From: Buttiauxella izardii
GTDB lineage: Bacteria; Pseudomonadota; Gammaproteobacteria; Enterobacterales; Enterobacteriaceae
Direction of reading: 5' to 3'
DNA: 64,000 bases
Assembly: GCF_003601925.1 (NCBI RefSeq)
Contig: NZ_QZWH01000008.1
Span: 1-64,000, forward strand
Position 1 is the first letter of the stretch, and the number at the start of each line of letters is the position of its first letter. Both the position numbers and the translations under genes were made by a program. Positions 17,453 through 31,673 of this stretch are shown here, piece by piece. Under the pieces are notes generated by a model that searched no databases, was not told where the DNA came from, and saw only the letters and a list, made by a program, of their open reading frames with translations.

Positions 17453-18721
17453 TTAAAGCCCTGTTGGGGCCATAAATAGCTGGCGGAAGCCCTCGACATC
17501 CTGCATCCACGCAAGGCTTTTTCCATCCGGTGAAAACACCACCGCATCCGCTGATGGCACATCGCCATTCGGCTGCGTAATGGGCGTGATCGCGCCATTC
17601 TTCGTATCGCACAATACAATCTGATTGTTCTGCACAAAGCCCAGCGCTTGCCCTGACGGGTGCCAGTTAAACGCCGACTGAATATCATCTTGCCCGTGCG
17701 TAAGCTGACGTGGCTCGCCACCGTTGGGCGACAGCAGATACATTTGCACCACACCGGAATCGTCACGCATCAGGAACGCCAGTAAACTGCCATCAGGGTT
17801 GCTTCGTACCCAATGCCGTGGTTGCGTGGTTAAACCTGGGTAACGGCGCTGGTGAGAAAACGTGATACGACGTTGCTGCACGCCCGCTGGTGGCGCAGGT
17901 AACGAGGTTTGCGTGCCTTCAATCGGCTCTTCACCCGCCACGAAATAGGCCTCTTTGTTCTCTGGCAAATCGACGATATACAGCTCAGGCACTTTATCGC
18001 CGCTTTCTGAAAGCGTGTCGCCAATAAACGCCAGCGCCCAGCGCTGCTGGCTACCATCCGTTTTGCGATAACCGTTGTCGCCTACCCAACCTTCTTCATA
18101 AGCGCGGTTGATGTCGTCACTTCCGGGTGTTGGCGATGGCGTTGTGCAGCTAACCAGCACGCAATAATGGCTGCCGTCATATTCACGTGGATGTTGTTTT
18201 GGTGGCGTGACCGGGCCGAAAGGTAACGCAACGCCAACGTTACGCAAATCTTTCGCCACGTCGTATTCATGCATTACATGATCGTTATAAGTAAAACTCA
18301 GACGCGAACCGTCATGGCTCCAGACGTGAACATGGCTGCCGCCACGCAACGCGCCTTGAGTAAACGGCGGCGTAATGTCCATCGCATCGAGATTTGTGGC
18401 GGTGCCGTTTTCGACCACCACGCCACGGCGGTGATGGAAATCGTATTGCCATGTTTCGTCAGGGTTTTCAGGGCTGTGAATAAAGACATAACGCTCGGGT
18501 TGCTGCGGATTCACCGTCACCACGCCGACATGCGCACCTTGTGACGCCTGATACACAACCTGTACTTCGCCGGAATGGATATTGACGCGCTCAATGGTTT
18601 CGCTGGTAAACGACGCGCCAGAGGGGCGCACATCAAATGCCAGCCATTGGCTGTCTGGAGTCCAGGTGTTGGTGTTGGTGAGTTGGTGGTGACGAGGTGC
18701 AAAAGTGAGTTGTTTGGTCAT
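17453..18721 (-). CDS. yidR: YidR family protein (TolB-like beta-propeller)
   Basis: 422 aa (E. coli 415), nearly identical at the start (MTKQLTFAPRHHQLTNTNTW). Repeats such as FSPDGKSLAWM, WHPSGQALGFV and NPDGSLLAFLM are PD40/WD40-like blades, so a beta-propeller is expected. No signal peptide. E. coli annotates it as an uncharacterised or oligogalacturonate-lyase-like protein. Location beside dgo could link it to sugar-acid metabolism, but this is inference. Confidence 0.9.
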   Translation of the reverse strand: MTKQLTFAPRHHQLTNTNTWTPDSQWLAFDVRPSGASFTSETIERVNIHSGEVQVVYQASQGAHVGVVTVNPQQPERYVFIHSPENPDETWQYDFHHRRGVVVENGTATNLDAMDITPPFTQGALRGGSHVHVWSHDGSRLSFTYNDHVMHEYDVAKDLRNVGVALPFGPVTPPKQHPREYDGSHYCVLVSCTTPSPTPGSDDINRAYEEGWVGDNGYRKTDGSQQRWALAFIGDTLSESGDKVPELYIVDLPENKEAYFVAGEEPIEGTQTSLPAPPAGVQQRRITFSHQRRYPGLTTQPRHWVRSNPDGSLLAFLMRDDSGVVQMYLLSPNGGEPRQLTHGQDDIQSAFNWHPSGQALGFVQNNQIVLCDTKNGAITPITQPNGDVPSADAVVFSPDGKSLAWMQDVEGFRQLFMAPTGL

Positions 18722-18724
18722 GGT

Positions 18725-18757
18725 TTTACCCTGAGACGATGGACGCCTCAGGGTAAA
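18725..18757. terminator. Hairpin between dgoT and yidR
   Basis: TTTACCCTGAG pairs perfectly with CTCAGGGTAAA across 11 bases. There is no T-run on either side, so it is more likely a message-stabilising or pausing hairpin than a strong terminator. Confidence 0.6.
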
Positions 18758-18770
18758 TCATTGCAGATTT

Positions 18771-20063
18771 TTATCCCACCCTTTCTACTTTACCCACCAG
18801 CAGAATGTAGGAAAGTGCGCCCAGCAAGGCGATGACGGCGATGTATACCAGCGCCGGAGCGAAGCCATAACTCTGTGCCAGGTAGCCAATCACCAGTGGA
18901 ACCGTGATGCCGCCTAAGCCACCCGCGAAGTTAAACACGCCGCCCGTCAGGCCAATTAAACGCATTGGTGCCAGCGATGAAACCAACGACCAGGTAATCG
19001 ATGCGAATCCGTTACCGAAGAATGCGACCGCCATTAACGTCATAATCCAGACCGGATCGTCGGTGTAGTTCGCGCCCATAATGCAGGTGGAAAGCAACAA
19101 GCCGCAGATGATTGGCGTTTTACGCGCCACGCCCAACGAGTAGCCTTTGCGCACCAGGCGGTCTGCCACCCAACCTGAAAGCAGCACGCCCACAAACGCG
19201 GCCAGGAACGGAACCGTGGTCATAAATCCGGCTTTCAGCGCCGTGATGCCTTTTTCCTGGGTGAGGTAGTTCGGGAACCAGGTCAGGAAGAACCAAAGCG
19301 TGGATGCCACGGCAAACTGCCCCAGATAAACGCCAACCAATTTACGGTTGAACACCAGTTTCCAGTCAGCCGCCGTCAGCGGAGTGCGGGCTTTTTTCGC
19401 CACGGGCGCGTCGCCATCAATCAGGCCGCCGCCGTCACGGATATGCTCAAGCTCAGCCTGGTTAATCCCTTTGCTGGTGCGTGGCGGTTGGTAAACTTTG
19501 AACCAAATAAATGACCAGATAATGCCGATGCCGCCGGTGATGATGAACACCCAGTGCCAGCTCAACATCTCCTGAATCCAGATGAGTAGCGGCGTCAGGA
19601 AGGCCAGGCCAACAAACTGGCCGGAAGTGTAGAAACCGACTGCTGATGCGCGTTCTTGTTCCGGGAACCAACTGGTCACCATGCGGTTGTTGGTCGGGAA
19701 TGCAGGCGCTTCAAAAATACCGGTGATCGCGCGCAGGCCAATTAACGACATTAATCCGGTAGCAAATCCCTGGAACAGAGTCGCGACTGACCAGCCGAAA
19801 ATTGCAATAAAATAGGTCATGCGTGAGCCCATGCGGTCAAGGAACCAACCGCCAGGAATTTGGCATAATGTATATAACCAGGCGAAAGCCGAGAATATAT
19901 AACCCATTTCAGTTTTGCTGATGCCAAATTCTTCCTGAATATGTGCCGATGCCACAGCTAAATTCGCACGGTCGACATAACAAATAACGACCGTAATGAA
20001 GATCATAATTAACGTCACATAACGTCGACGCGTAGGTTTTGTAGCGGTTACAGAAATATCCAT
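18771..20063 (-). CDS. dgoT: D-galactonate:H+ symporter DgoT
   Basis: 430 aa, MFS anion:cation symporter family, twelve membrane segments. It imports D-galactonate for the dgo pathway. Typical ACS features: [20 protein letters not shown] at the N-terminus and a later [11 protein letters not shown] (motif A). It is the last gene of dgoRKADT, separated from dgoD by a 208-base gap that holds an ERIC element. Confidence 0.95.
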   Translation of the reverse strand: MDISVTATKPTRRRYVTLIMIFITVVICYVDRANLAVASAHIQEEFGISKTEMGYIFSAFAWLYTLCQIPGGWFLDRMGSRMTYFIAIFGWSVATLFQGFATGLMSLIGLRAITGIFEAPAFPTNNRMVTSWFPEQERASAVGFYTSGQFVGLAFLTPLLIWIQEMLSWHWVFIITGGIGIIWSFIWFKVYQPPRTSKGINQAELEHIRDGGGLIDGDAPVAKKARTPLTAADWKLVFNRKLVGVYLGQFAVASTLWFFLTWFPNYLTQEKGITALKAGFMTTVPFLAAFVGVLLSGWVADRLVRKGYSLGVARKTPIICGLLLSTCIMGANYTDDPVWIMTLMAVAFFGNGFASITWSLVSSLAPMRLIGLTGGVFNFAGGLGGITVPLVIGYLAQSYGFAPALVYIAVIALLGALSYILLVGKVERVG

Positions 20064-20147
20064 TGCGTTCTGTCTCCAGAATTTGGGTATGGCACGCCAT
20101 ACCCTATTTATACAGAGGGTGTTTTATATTTAATATGATTCTATTAA

Positions 20148-20271
20148 TGCCCTAAATCATTCATGTTGCAGCAAGGCGGCAAGAGAACTTATCCTGATGA
20201 GCTGACTAAAGTCAGTGATTCGGGTAAGTGAATGCAGCCAACGCCGCTGCGGCTTGAATGATGACGGGCAT
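20148..20271. repeat. ERIC (IRU) element between dgoD and dgoT
   Basis: Starts TGCCCTAAATCATTCATGTTGC and ends GGCTTGAATGATGACGGGCA, with the ERIC core GATGAGCTGACTAAAGTCAG and TGATTCGGGTAAGTGAATGC in between. Termini are inverted (TGCCC/GGGCA). Full-length, about 124 bases. It abuts the dgoD stop. Confidence 0.88.
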
Positions 20272-21420
20272 TTACCATTCGGCGACGGAACCATCTGCGT
20301 AACGCCACAAAGGGTTGCGCCAATCGGTGACATTTTTACTGCGCTCAATCACTTTTTCTTCGTCAATTTCAACGCCGAGGCCAGGCTTCATTAATGGCAT
20401 AAAGTGGCCACCATCCATTTTGAAGTCTTCTTTGTTTTTAACGAAATCGAGCAACTCAGCGCCTTTGTTGTAGTGAATGCCCATGCTTTGTTCCTGGAAT
20501 ACCGCGTTGCGGGAAACAAAGTCAATGTGCAGACACGCAGCCAGCGCGATGGGGCCAAGTGGGCAATGCGGTGCCAACGAAACGTCGTATGCTTCCGCCA
20601 TGCCGGCGATTTTATAGCACTCGGTAATACCGCCCGCGTGTGACAAATCAGGCTGGAGTATCGCAATCCCACCAGCTTCAAGAACACGCTTGAACTCAAA
20701 GCGCGAGAACATGCGCTCGCCTGCGGCAATTGGAATATGAGTTTGAGCGGCCAGGCGCGGATAATATTCAGCTTGTTCGGCAAGCACCGGTTCTTCAATA
20801 AATAACGGTCGATATTGCTCAAGCTCTTTAATTAATACTTTCGCCATTGGTGCGCTAACGCGACCGTGGAAATCGAGGCCAAATTCAATTTCATTGCCAA
20901 AGGCTTCACGAATTTGTGCAACTGTATTCACCGCCGCATCTATTTTACGAGAATTATCAATAATCCCCATTTCTTCGCAGCCGTTTAATTTAAAAGTATC
21001 AAAGCCAATTTTACGTAGCGCGGAAATACCTTCAATCACTTCGGATGGGCGATCACCTCCCACCCAGCTGTATGCTTTAATTTTATCGCGCACCAGGCCG
21101 CCCATTAATTGCCAGACCGGGGCGTTTAATACTTTGCCTTTAATGTCCCACAATGCCTGGTCGATACCTGCTATTGCACTCATTAAAATTGGGCCGCCGC
21201 GATAAAAACCACCGCGATACATCACCTGCCATAAATCGTTAATCCGCGCCGGATCCTGGCCTATCAGCATTTCACTTAATTCATGAACCGCCGCTTCAAC
21301 ACTTTTGGCGCGACCTTCAATGACCGGCTCGCCCCAACCCACAACGCCTTCGTCGGTTTCAATTTTCAGGAACATCCAACGCGGGGGTAAACGGTAAGTG
21401 GTTAATTTGGTAATTTTCAT
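20272..21420 (-). CDS. dgoD: D-galactonate dehydratase DgoD
   Basis: 382 aa, as in E. coli. Enolase-superfamily (mandelate racemase subgroup) enzyme that turns D-galactonate into 2-keto-3-deoxy-galactonate. Metal ligands are in GLDFHGRVS (Asp), FIEEPVL (Glu) and AGERMFSR (Glu), and the catalytic His is in [12 protein letters not shown]. The start overlaps dgoA by 4 bases. Confidence 0.97.
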   Translation of the reverse strand: MKITKLTTYRLPPRWMFLKIETDEGVVGWGEPVIEGRAKSVEAAVHELSEMLIGQDPARINDLWQVMYRGGFYRGGPILMSAIAGIDQALWDIKGKVLNAPVWQLMGGLVRDKIKAYSWVGGDRPSEVIEGISALRKIGFDTFKLNGCEEMGIIDNSRKIDAAVNTVAQIREAFGNEIEFGLDFHGRVSAPMAKVLIKELEQYRPLFIEEPVLAEQAEYYPRLAAQTHIPIAAGERMFSRFEFKRVLEAGGIAILQPDLSHAGGITECYKIAGMAEAYDVSLAPHCPLGPIALAACLHIDFVSRNAVFQEQSMGIHYNKGAELLDFVKNKEDFKMDGGHFMPLMKPGLGVEIDEEKVIERSKNVTDWRNPLWRYADGSVAEW

Positions 21421-22037
21421 GACTGCACAGCCTCCTTGTAAGCTTTAACAAATGCTTTTGCTTTCGCAGCGGTTTGCTCAACAGGCTGACCCGCACGATA
21501 CAAATCGCTGCCAAGCCCTGCACCTGCACAACCTGCTTTTAGCCATTGCGCTAAATTCTCGGGCGTTACACCACCGACCGCGAAAACGGGCACGTCCGCA
21601 GGCAATACCGCTTTTAGCGCTTTGATGTAATCCGGCCCGAACGAAGAAGACGGGAAGATTTTCAAGGCTTGAGCGCCCGCATCCAGCGCGGTAAAAGCTT
21701 CAGAGGCTGTGGCGCAACCGGCGCAGACCGTCATTCCGTAGCTCACCGCGCGGCGAATAACGTCCGGTTGTGTATTTGGCGTCACCACCAGTTTGCCGCC
21801 CATCTCGGCCAGTTCATTGACCTGATCGGGTTTCAAAACGGTGCCCGCACCAATCAGCGCCAGGTGGCCAAATTCTGTCACCATCGCCGAAATGCTTTGC
21901 TGCCAGTTTGGTGAGTTCATCGGAATTTCAATCGCGTCGAATCCCGCATCCAGCAACGCCGCAACGTGCGCGTGCGCTTCGTCAGGGGTGATGCCGCGCA
22001 AAATAGCGATGAGCGGAAGATTAGTTTGCCGCTGCAT
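21417..22037 (-). CDS. dgoA: 2-dehydro-3-deoxy-6-phosphogalactonate aldolase DgoA
   Basis: 206 aa. Class I KDPG/KDPGal aldolase that cleaves KDPGal to pyruvate and glyceraldehyde-3-phosphate. The Schiff-base Lys lies in [12 protein letters not shown], and the glyoxylate-type Glu in [11 protein letters not shown]. The ATG at 22037 has AAGGAG 8 bases upstream. A TTG two codons earlier is too close to that site. It overlaps dgoK by 17 bases. Confidence 0.96.
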   Translation of the reverse strand: MQRQTNLPLIAILRGITPDEAHAHVAALLDAGFDAIEIPMNSPNWQQSISAMVTEFGHLALIGAGTVLKPDQVNELAEMGGKLVVTPNTQPDVIRRAVSYGMTVCAGCATASEAFTALDAGAQALKIFPSSSFGPDYIKALKAVLPADVPVFAVGGVTPENLAQWLKAGCAGAGLGSDLYRAGQPVEQTAAKAKAFVKAYKEAVQS

Positions 22038-22905
22038 TTGCAATACTCCTTATTCCTGCCTGGAATGCATTGTCGCCATCCAGCACTTTCGCCTGGTAGC
22101 CCAGCAACCCGAGCGCGTTGACATAGCGCTGGCTCAAGGACGGATTAGCAACAATGGTGACAGGCTGTTGATTATCGGGAGCGTACTGGCGAGTCATTGC
22201 CGCCACTTCGTTACCAATCAACAGCCCGGAAAGAAATTCGCTGACTTCGCTACGCGGCAGTTCACCCAAAACGTGGGCGGCACGTATTTCAAAAAGTCGT
22301 GGCAACAAATCGGGGTCGTTAATACCGCGATGCAGCCCGGCCAGGAAGGCTTCGTGGCTGGTTTGTTGCTCAGGCAGGCCCGTGCCGATTAAGGAGTGGT
22401 TAAGCAGAATATGATGCAGTTCACCGGTCATCACGGTGCGGAAATCCTGCACCGTGTCTTTATCCGCATGCACCCATTTGCAGTGCGTTCCCGGCATGAT
22501 GTAGAGCGACGACGGGCCAAGGGTTCGTGCGCCGAGAAGCTGGGTTTCTTCACCACGCATCACGTTGCAGTTATCGTCGCTTTGTACACTAAGGCCGGGG
22601 ATTATCCAGACGTTATCCAGCACTGGCGTCAGTTGCTGGCTTAAATCAGAAAAACGAGCCGGGCACGGTAAATAAGGGGCAATTTTCCACCCGGCATTGC
22701 TGCCTACCATTCCGGCCATCAAAACAGGCGTATTTTCTTCACGCCAGTTGTGGGTGACTTCATCAAACACCGCTTCTGGGGTTTTACCGTTCAGACGCGT
22801 AACGCCTGCGGTGGTCTGGCGACTATCAATGCAAATTCCATCCTGAAAAAGCCAGGCGCGCAGGTTAGTCGAACCCCAGTCAATAGCGATGTAGCGTGAT
22901 GTCAT
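22021..22905 (-). CDS. dgoK: 2-dehydro-3-deoxygalactonokinase DgoK
   Basis: 294 aa (E. coli 292). Phosphorylates 2-keto-3-deoxygalactonate. Phosphate-loop start IAIDWGSTNLRAWLF at the N-terminus is typical, with MPGTHCKWV in the middle. Overlaps dgoR by 4 bases and dgoA by 17, so the operon is translationally coupled. Confidence 0.96.
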   Translation of the reverse strand: MTSRYIAIDWGSTNLRAWLFQDGICIDSRQTTAGVTRLNGKTPEAVFDEVTHNWREENTPVLMAGMVGSNAGWKIAPYLPCPARFSDLSQQLTPVLDNVWIIPGLSVQSDDNCNVMRGEETQLLGARTLGPSSLYIMPGTHCKWVHADKDTVQDFRTVMTGELHHILLNHSLIGTGLPEQQTSHEAFLAGLHRGINDPDLLPRLFEIRAAHVLGELPRSEVSEFLSGLLIGNEVAAMTRQYAPDNQQPVTIVANPSLSQRYVNALGLLGYQAKVLDGDNAFQAGIRSIANAAAN

Positions 22906-23585
22906 GTGATTTCCTTTAGTCGTCTGGTGGAGCTGGCAATCATTGTCAGCGCCGCTTTTTCTGCAGCCTGGCTGTCCTGATGGCGAATCGCATCGAACAA
23001 CGCTTTATGTTCCTGGAGCGTTTGCGGCATGTTGGCTTCGTCGCCCATCCAGGTGCGCTCAAAAACCGCTCGCTGGAGAGAACTGACCGCCACGCTTAAC
23101 TGCTGAAGCACCGGGTTATGTACCGATTCCAGCACCGCTTCGTGGTAACGAATATCCGCTTCGTTAAACGCGTCTCTGTCCTGGTTGTTGGCGACCATAT
23201 CGTTAAGCGCGGCTTCGATTCCCGCCAGGTCACTTGATGTCGCGCGTTCCGCAGCCCAACGCGCAATGGCTGGTTCAATCAGGTTTCGCACTTCACTCAT
23301 GGCGCTAATCAGGCGCGGGTCGTAGTCGTTCTCCAGAACCCACTGCAACACCTCGGTATCGAGGTAATTCCATTGGTTACGCGGTTGCACAAACGCTCCG
23401 CGATAACGCTTCATTTCAACCAGCCGCTTCGCCATCAGCGAACGAAAAACTTCGCGGATAATGTTGCGTGAGGTTTCGAACTCCTCACATAAGTCGGCTT
23501 CTGACGGCAATGCTGCGCCCGGAGTGTACTTCCCGCCGACAATCTGTTTGCCCAGCGTCACGATGATGCGATCGGTCTTAGTCAT
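22902..23585 (-). CDS. dgoR: GntR/FadR-family repressor DgoR
   Basis: 227 aa. N-terminal winged helix (ALPSEADLCEEFETSRNIIREV, with the recognition helix ~30-50) and a helical FCD ligand domain. It represses the dgo operon, and D-galactonate relieves repression in E. coli. First gene of its own operon. The expected operator lies 110 bases upstream. Confidence 0.95.
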   Translation of the reverse strand: MTKTDRIIVTLGKQIVGGKYTPGAALPSEADLCEEFETSRNIIREVFRSLMAKRLVEMKRYRGAFVQPRNQWNYLDTEVLQWVLENDYDPRLISAMSEVRNLIEPAIARWAAERATSSDLAGIEAALNDMVANNQDRDAFNEADIRYHEAVLESVHNPVLQQLSVAVSSLQRAVFERTWMGDEANMPQTLQEHKALFDAIRHQDSQAAEKAALTMIASSTRRLKEIT

Positions 23586-23694
23586 GGTTTGCCCTGTTCG
23601 ATTTAGGTATTAACCACACTTTACCGTGAGCGCTGAAAAACACCGCTATTTTGAAGTACAAATTTGAGTCTCAAAACTGTTCCGATGTGCGTAA

Positions 23695-23727
23695 TGTAGT
23701 ACAACCAATATAGGTTGTACTACAATT
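23695..23727. promoter_or_regulatory. DgoR operator (large palindrome)
   Basis: TGTAGTACAACC and GGTTGTACTACA form 12-bp perfect inverted arms separated by AATATA. Each arm contains a TTGTA/TACAA-type half like the reported E. coli DgoR site TTGTAGTACAACAA. It lies upstream of dgoR. Confidence 0.85.
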
Positions 23728-23763
23728 TGGATCACAAAACAGACAATTGATAAAAATAAGATC

Positions 23764-23797
23764 AAAAAAAACCCCGGCGCAAAAGCCAGGGTTTCTG
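23764..23797 (-). terminator. Terminator of yidA
   Basis: On the minus strand AACCCTGGC, a 6-base loop, GCCGGGGTT with one T-G pair, then a run of T. It lies 20 bases after the yidA stop. Confidence 0.85.
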
Positions 23798-23816
23798 TTT
23801 CAATTTCAGCATGGGA

Positions 23817-24629
23817 TCAGTTCAATACAAACTTCTCAATCGCGTAAGCAACGCCATCTTCAAGGTTTGATTTCGTCACGAAGTTGCTGACTTCTTTGAC
23901 TTTGTCGATGGCATTTTCCATCGCCACACCGATACCGGCATATTCCAGCATCGCGATGTCGTTTTCCTGGTCGCCCAGCGTCATCACTTCTTCTTGCTTG
24001 ATACCCAGCGATTCAGCCAGTGCTTTTACGCCCGTGCCTTTGTTGACGCGCTTATCGAGGATTTCCAGGAAGTAAGGGGAGCTTTTGAGCAGCGTATAGC
24101 GCTCGTACACCTCGTCGGGAATTTTCGCGATGGCTTTGTCCAGAATCGCAGGTTCGTCGATCATCATCACTTTCAGATACGCGCCGTTTTTATCCATGTT
24201 TTCTGGCTCGCTAAACACCAGTGGGATATTGGCGATAAAGGATTCATGAACGGTGTAGTAGCTGATATCACGGTTCGCGGTGTACAGCGTGTGGCGATCC
24301 AGCGCGTGGAAGTGGGAACCCACTTCACGAGAAAGCAGTTCCAGATAGCGGTAGTCGTCGTAACTCAGCGCGGTTTGCGCCACGGTGCTGCCGTCGTTAG
24401 CCTTCTGCACTAACGCACCGTTATAGGTGATGCAGTAGTCATTCGGCTTATCCATGTGCAGCTCTTTGAGATAGTTCTCAACACCTGCAAAAGGGCGTCC
24501 GGTACACAAAACAACGTTGACGCCACGTTCGCGCGCGCTGGCGATGGCGGCTTTAACGGCTGGAGAAATGGTGTGGTCTGGCAGCAACAGGGTGCCGTCC
24601 ATATCAATAGCAATGAGTTTTATAGTCAT
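23817..24629 (-). CDS. yidA: Sugar phosphatase YidA (HAD, Cof type)
   Basis: 270 aa, the E. coli length. HAD family with motif I AIDMDGTLL (D9, D11), motif II CTGRP and motif IV GDQENDIAML. Cof-type cap. E. coli YidA dephosphorylates sugar phosphates such as erythrose-4-phosphate and alpha-glucose-1-phosphate. Monocistronic, with its own terminator. Confidence 0.96.
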   Translation of the reverse strand: MTIKLIAIDMDGTLLLPDHTISPAVKAAIASARERGVNVVLCTGRPFAGVENYLKELHMDKPNDYCITYNGALVQKANDGSTVAQTALSYDDYRYLELLSREVGSHFHALDRHTLYTANRDISYYTVHESFIANIPLVFSEPENMDKNGAYLKVMMIDEPAILDKAIAKIPDEVYERYTLLKSSPYFLEILDKRVNKGTGVKALAESLGIKQEEVMTLGDQENDIAMLEYAGIGVAMENAIDKVKEVSNFVTKSNLEDGVAYAIEKFVLN

Positions 24630-24724
24630 AGGATTTTCTGAGGTAATGAGTTTATCTCATGCTAACGCGATTAAGCTCGCAAAAATAGCGCTACGTTGAG
24701 GGTGAAATACGTCCGTTATTAACA

Positions 24725-24753
24725 AAAAAACGCCACCCGTAGAGAGTGGCGTA
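24725..24753 (-). terminator. Terminator of yidB
   Basis: On the minus strand ACGCCAC and GTGGCGT pair, followed by seven T, 8 bases after the yidB stop. Confidence 0.9.
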
Positions 24754-24759
24754 TATCTG

Positions 24760-25149
24760 TTAGCTGAAGAATTTATCCTTCAGCATATGGAAGCCTTTAG
24801 TCAGCAAATCTTCATCGTGAGTGACTTCACCTGCTGGCGATAAAGTATCGACAATTTTCGGGAACTGCTCTGCCAGCAGTTGAGATGCGCTTCCCACATC
24901 AATCCCGAGCTTCTCAGCCAGGCCGCTGATGGCGGGCGTTCCTAATACATCCTGTATCCGCTCAGGGCTAACGCTTTGGTTATGCGCGCCGCTCAGCCAG
25001 GAGGTGACAACATCTGAGAACCCCTTTTCCCGAAACCGTTCAAGAATTGCCTGAATGCCGCCTTGTTCATTAATCCACGTAAGGATGACTTTGAATTTAC
25101 CTGCATCGCCACCCCCCATCATGCCAGTAACTTGATCGAATAAACCCAT
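24760..25149 (-). CDS. yidB: DUF937 protein YidB
   Basis: 129 aa (E. coli 132). Starts MGLFDQVTGMMGGGDAGK, like E. coli, behind AGAGGACACGGTC. An 18-base upstream extension of the frame is not supported. Helical protein with conserved LLAEQFPKIVDTLSPAGEV. Function unknown. Confidence 0.93.
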   Translation of the reverse strand: MGLFDQVTGMMGGGDAGKFKVILTWINEQGGIQAILERFREKGFSDVVTSWLSGAHNQSVSPERIQDVLGTPAISGLAEKLGIDVGSASQLLAEQFPKIVDTLSPAGEVTHDEDLLTKGFHMLKDKFFS

Positions 25150-25275
25150 GACCGTGTCCTCTTGCAATCACGAAGTGTGCAATAGAAGTGTAGTCACTCA
25201 GGGGGATTAACGCGGGAAAATGGAGGCAAAACGAGGGAAATGGTTGGTGGGCAGACGCCCACCAACGGGTACAGA

Positions 25276-28792
<3,517 letters not shown>

Positions 28793-29893
28793 CTACAGTC
28801 TCATTGGCATGACAACGTAAGCCGCCGCTTGAGAGGCAGCATCTTCAATCTGCACGCTGGAAACAGAGTCAGTCAGCAAAATGCGCACGTTCTCGCACTT
28901 CAGTGCGTTCAACACATCGAGCACGTAACTGACGTTAAAGCCGATTTCCATATCTGTGCCGTCATAAGTGACGTCGAGAATTTCTTCAGCTTCTTCCTGT
29001 TCCGGGTTGTTAGCGGTGATTTTCAACTGATTGGCAATCACTTGCAGACGAACGCCACGGAATTTCTCGTTGGAGAGAATCGCCGCACGTGAAAATGCTT
29101 GTTTCAGCAAATCACAGCTGGCATCGAGATGTTTATCCGGGTTCTTCGGCAATACGCGGCGATAATCAGGGAAACGGCCATCAACCAGCTTGGACGTAAA
29201 GATAAAATCACCAACGTGAGCACGAATGTTGTTGCTGCCAATTTGAATGCGCAGCGGTGAATCACCGCCGTCGAGCATACGCATCAGCTCAATCACGCCT
29301 TTACGCGGCACGATCACAGAATGGTTTGGCAACGATTGACCGACCGGCATAGAACACACGGCCAGGCGGTGACCATCGGTCGCCACGGTGCGCAGTTCTT
29401 CGCCTTCGGTTTCAAACAACATGCCGTTCAAATAGTAACGAACGTCCTGATGCGCCATAGAAAACTGTGTGGCTTCAATAAGGCGTTTCATGGTCGCTTG
29501 CGGGAGAGTGAATTCGACTTCGCTCTGCCAGTCGTCCAGGTTCGGGAAATCAGCCGCAGGGAGCGTTGAAAGCGAGAAACGGCTACGCCCGGAGCGCACC
29601 AACATGCGGTCGCCCTCAAGCTGAACAGCGATTTCCGCGCCTTCTGGCAAACCACGGCAGATATCGAAAAATTTACGCGCAGGAACGGTGGTCGCACCCG
29701 GCTCATGCGGTTGCACCAACGCGACACGCGCCACCATCTCCATTTCCAGGTCAGTGCCTGTTAATGAGAGCGTTCCTTCCGCGACTTGCAACAGCAGGTT
29801 GCCGAGAATCGGTAACGTCGGACGGCCACCAAGTGGGCCACTCACCTGTTGCAGCGGTTTTAATAAAGTTTCACGTTCAACGGTAAATTTCAT
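28793..29893 (-). CDS. dnaN: DNA polymerase III beta sliding clamp
   Basis: 366 aa, the E. coli length. Three-domain clamp fold with conserved LPILGNLLLQV at the start and the C-terminal AAYVVMPMRL that lines the partner-binding cleft. Lies between dnaA and recF with a 4-base gap to dnaA, the classic dnaA-dnaN-recF-gyrB order. Confidence 0.99.
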   Translation of the reverse strand: MKFTVERETLLKPLQQVSGPLGGRPTLPILGNLLLQVAEGTLSLTGTDLEMEMVARVALVQPHEPGATTVPARKFFDICRGLPEGAEIAVQLEGDRMLVRSGRSRFSLSTLPAADFPNLDDWQSEVEFTLPQATMKRLIEATQFSMAHQDVRYYLNGMLFETEGEELRTVATDGHRLAVCSMPVGQSLPNHSVIVPRKGVIELMRMLDGGDSPLRIQIGSNNIRAHVGDFIFTSKLVDGRFPDYRRVLPKNPDKHLDASCDLLKQAFSRAAILSNEKFRGVRLQVIANQLKITANNPEQEEAEEILDVTYDGTDMEIGFNVSYVLDVLNALKCENVRILLTDSVSSVQIEDAASQAAAYVVMPMRL

Positions 29894-29897
29894 AGCG

Positions 29898-31286
29898 TCA
29901 CGAAGATAATGTTCTGATTAAGTTGGAGAAATCTTCTTTGATGTCGTGGCTTTCTTCACGCAACTGCTCAATCTTACGGCAGGCGTGCAGAACCGTAGTA
30001 TGGTCGCGGCCACCAAAGGCATCGCCGATTTCTGGCAAGCTATGGTTTGTCAGTTCCTTCGCCAGTGCCATCGCCATTTGACGTGGACGGGCAACCGAGC
30101 GAGAACGACGCTTGGACAACAGGTCAGCAATCTTGATTTTATAGTACTCGGCCACCGTCTTTTGAATATTGTCGATGGTGACGAGTTTTTCTTGCAGCGC
30201 CAGCAAGTCACGCAGCGCTTCACGCACGAAGTCGATGGTAATCGCCCGGCCAGTAAAATTGGCATTGGCGATAACACGGTTCAGTGCCCCTTCCAGCTCA
30301 CGCACGTTGGAACGTAAACGCTTAGCAATAAAGAAGGCCACTTCACCCGGCAGACGAATGTCGTTCTCGTCGGCTTTTTTCATCAGGATCGCAACGCGAG
30401 TTTCCAGTTCCGGCGGTTCGATCGCTACCGTCAGTCCCCAACCGAAACGAGATTTCAGACGATCTTCAACACCGTTGATCTCTTTTGGATAACGATCCGA
30501 AGTCAGAATGATCTGTTGATTACCTTCGAGCAGGGCGTTGAAGGTATGGAAGAATTCTTCCTGTGAGCGCTCTTTATTCGCAAAGAATTGAATGTCATCA
30601 ATCAGCAGCGCATCAACGGAACGATAGTAACGTTTGAACTCTTCAATGGCGTTGTTTTGCAGCGCTTTTACCATGTCCTGAACGAAGCGTTCAGAGTGCA
30701 TGTACACCACTTTTGCATTCGGTTTGCGAGCAATAATACCGTTGCCAACAGCATGCAAAAGGTGCGTTTTACCCAAACCCGTGCCGCCATAAAGGAACAG
30801 CGGGTTATAAGCACCACCAGGGTTATCTGCTACCTGACGTGCCGCTGCGCGAGCCAGTTGGTTCGACTTACCTTCAACGAAGTTATCAAAGGTATGTTTC
30901 ACGTTAACGTTAGAGCGATAAGAGTGTTCAGCCGGAGCCGGAGAGTTATCCCAGCTTGGGCGAAGATGAGTCGTAGGGCGTGCGATATGCACATGAGCCG
31001 GAGCAGTAGTAACAGTCTGCTGATTCAGCGTTTGGCTGACCGGTTTGCTGCCCACTTCAAAACGCAGGACCGGGGCATCTGCACCACAAAAATCATTGAG
31101 CAAGCCATTGATGTTATTGAGGTACTTGTCTCTGACCCAATCGAGTACAAAACGGTTTGGCGCATACAGGGCCAGCGTGTTATCGCTTAGTTCCGCCTGT
31201 AGGGGGCGTATCCACATACTAAATTCTGTGGCTGGTAACTCATCCTGCAATCGGGCAAGACACTGCTGCCAAAGCGAAAGTGACAC
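29898..31286 (-). CDS. dnaA: Chromosomal replication initiator DnaA
   Basis: 462 aa (E. coli 467, shorter in the linker). Domain I at the N-terminus ([19 protein letters not shown]), AAA+ domain with Walker [12 protein letters not shown] (~170) and Walker [10 protein letters not shown], and C-terminal DNA-binding domain with [11 protein letters not shown]. The start is GTG at 31286, the same codon as in E. coli, behind GTGGAG. The open frame to 31298 is not used. Autoregulation is expected through the DnaA box upstream. Confidence 0.98.
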   Translation of the reverse strand: MSLSLWQQCLARLQDELPATEFSMWIRPLQAELSDNTLALYAPNRFVLDWVRDKYLNNINGLLNDFCGADAPVLRFEVGSKPVSQTLNQQTVTTAPAHVHIARPTTHLRPSWDNSPAPAEHSYRSNVNVKHTFDNFVEGKSNQLARAAARQVADNPGGAYNPLFLYGGTGLGKTHLLHAVGNGIIARKPNAKVVYMHSERFVQDMVKALQNNAIEEFKRYYRSVDALLIDDIQFFANKERSQEEFFHTFNALLEGNQQIILTSDRYPKEINGVEDRLKSRFGWGLTVAIEPPELETRVAILMKKADENDIRLPGEVAFFIAKRLRSNVRELEGALNRVIANANFTGRAITIDFVREALRDLLALQEKLVTIDNIQKTVAEYYKIKIADLLSKRRSRSVARPRQMAMALAKELTNHSLPEIGDAFGGRDHTTVLHACRKIEQLREESHDIKEDFSNLIRTLSS

Positions 31287-31439
31287 GGCGGACTCCACTC
31301 GAACAAAGTCGATAAAATGACGAAGACTGAAAGTTTATATTCATGATTGTTGACACACGCCGACTCTTCCACAACGGAACCCCGATTCGGGAAGCGTGCG
31401 AACCGCTATCTGCGGTTTACCCCAGGGTGAACGCTAAAG

Positions 31440-31522
31440 GATCACGATCGGGACCGCGGATCATAGCCTAAAGTGCGCCAGAGATCTTCTGTTTCTCACA
31501 GTTTCTTCCCGATTTATCCACA
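31440..31522. promoter_or_regulatory. dnaA control region: DnaA box and GATC cluster
   Basis: A consensus DnaA box TTATCCACA lies at 31514-31522, and three GATC sites (Dam/SeqA targets) crowd 31440-31468 in the dnaA leader. This matches the autoregulated and SeqA-sensitive dnaA promoter of E. coli. Exact dnaA -35 and -10 boxes are not assigned. Confidence 0.75.
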
Positions 31523-31673
31523 GGCTTGTTTTGTGGCGTCCAGGGCTGTTTTGTGGAGTCTAAGTGTAAACGATCCTGTCAGACGTGCAGCGCTATAGAT
31601 TCCTATATTGGAAAATTTAATGACTAGCGCACAAAATCAGCTTATCTGATCTAAGGAAGATCCCAGTCGATCC

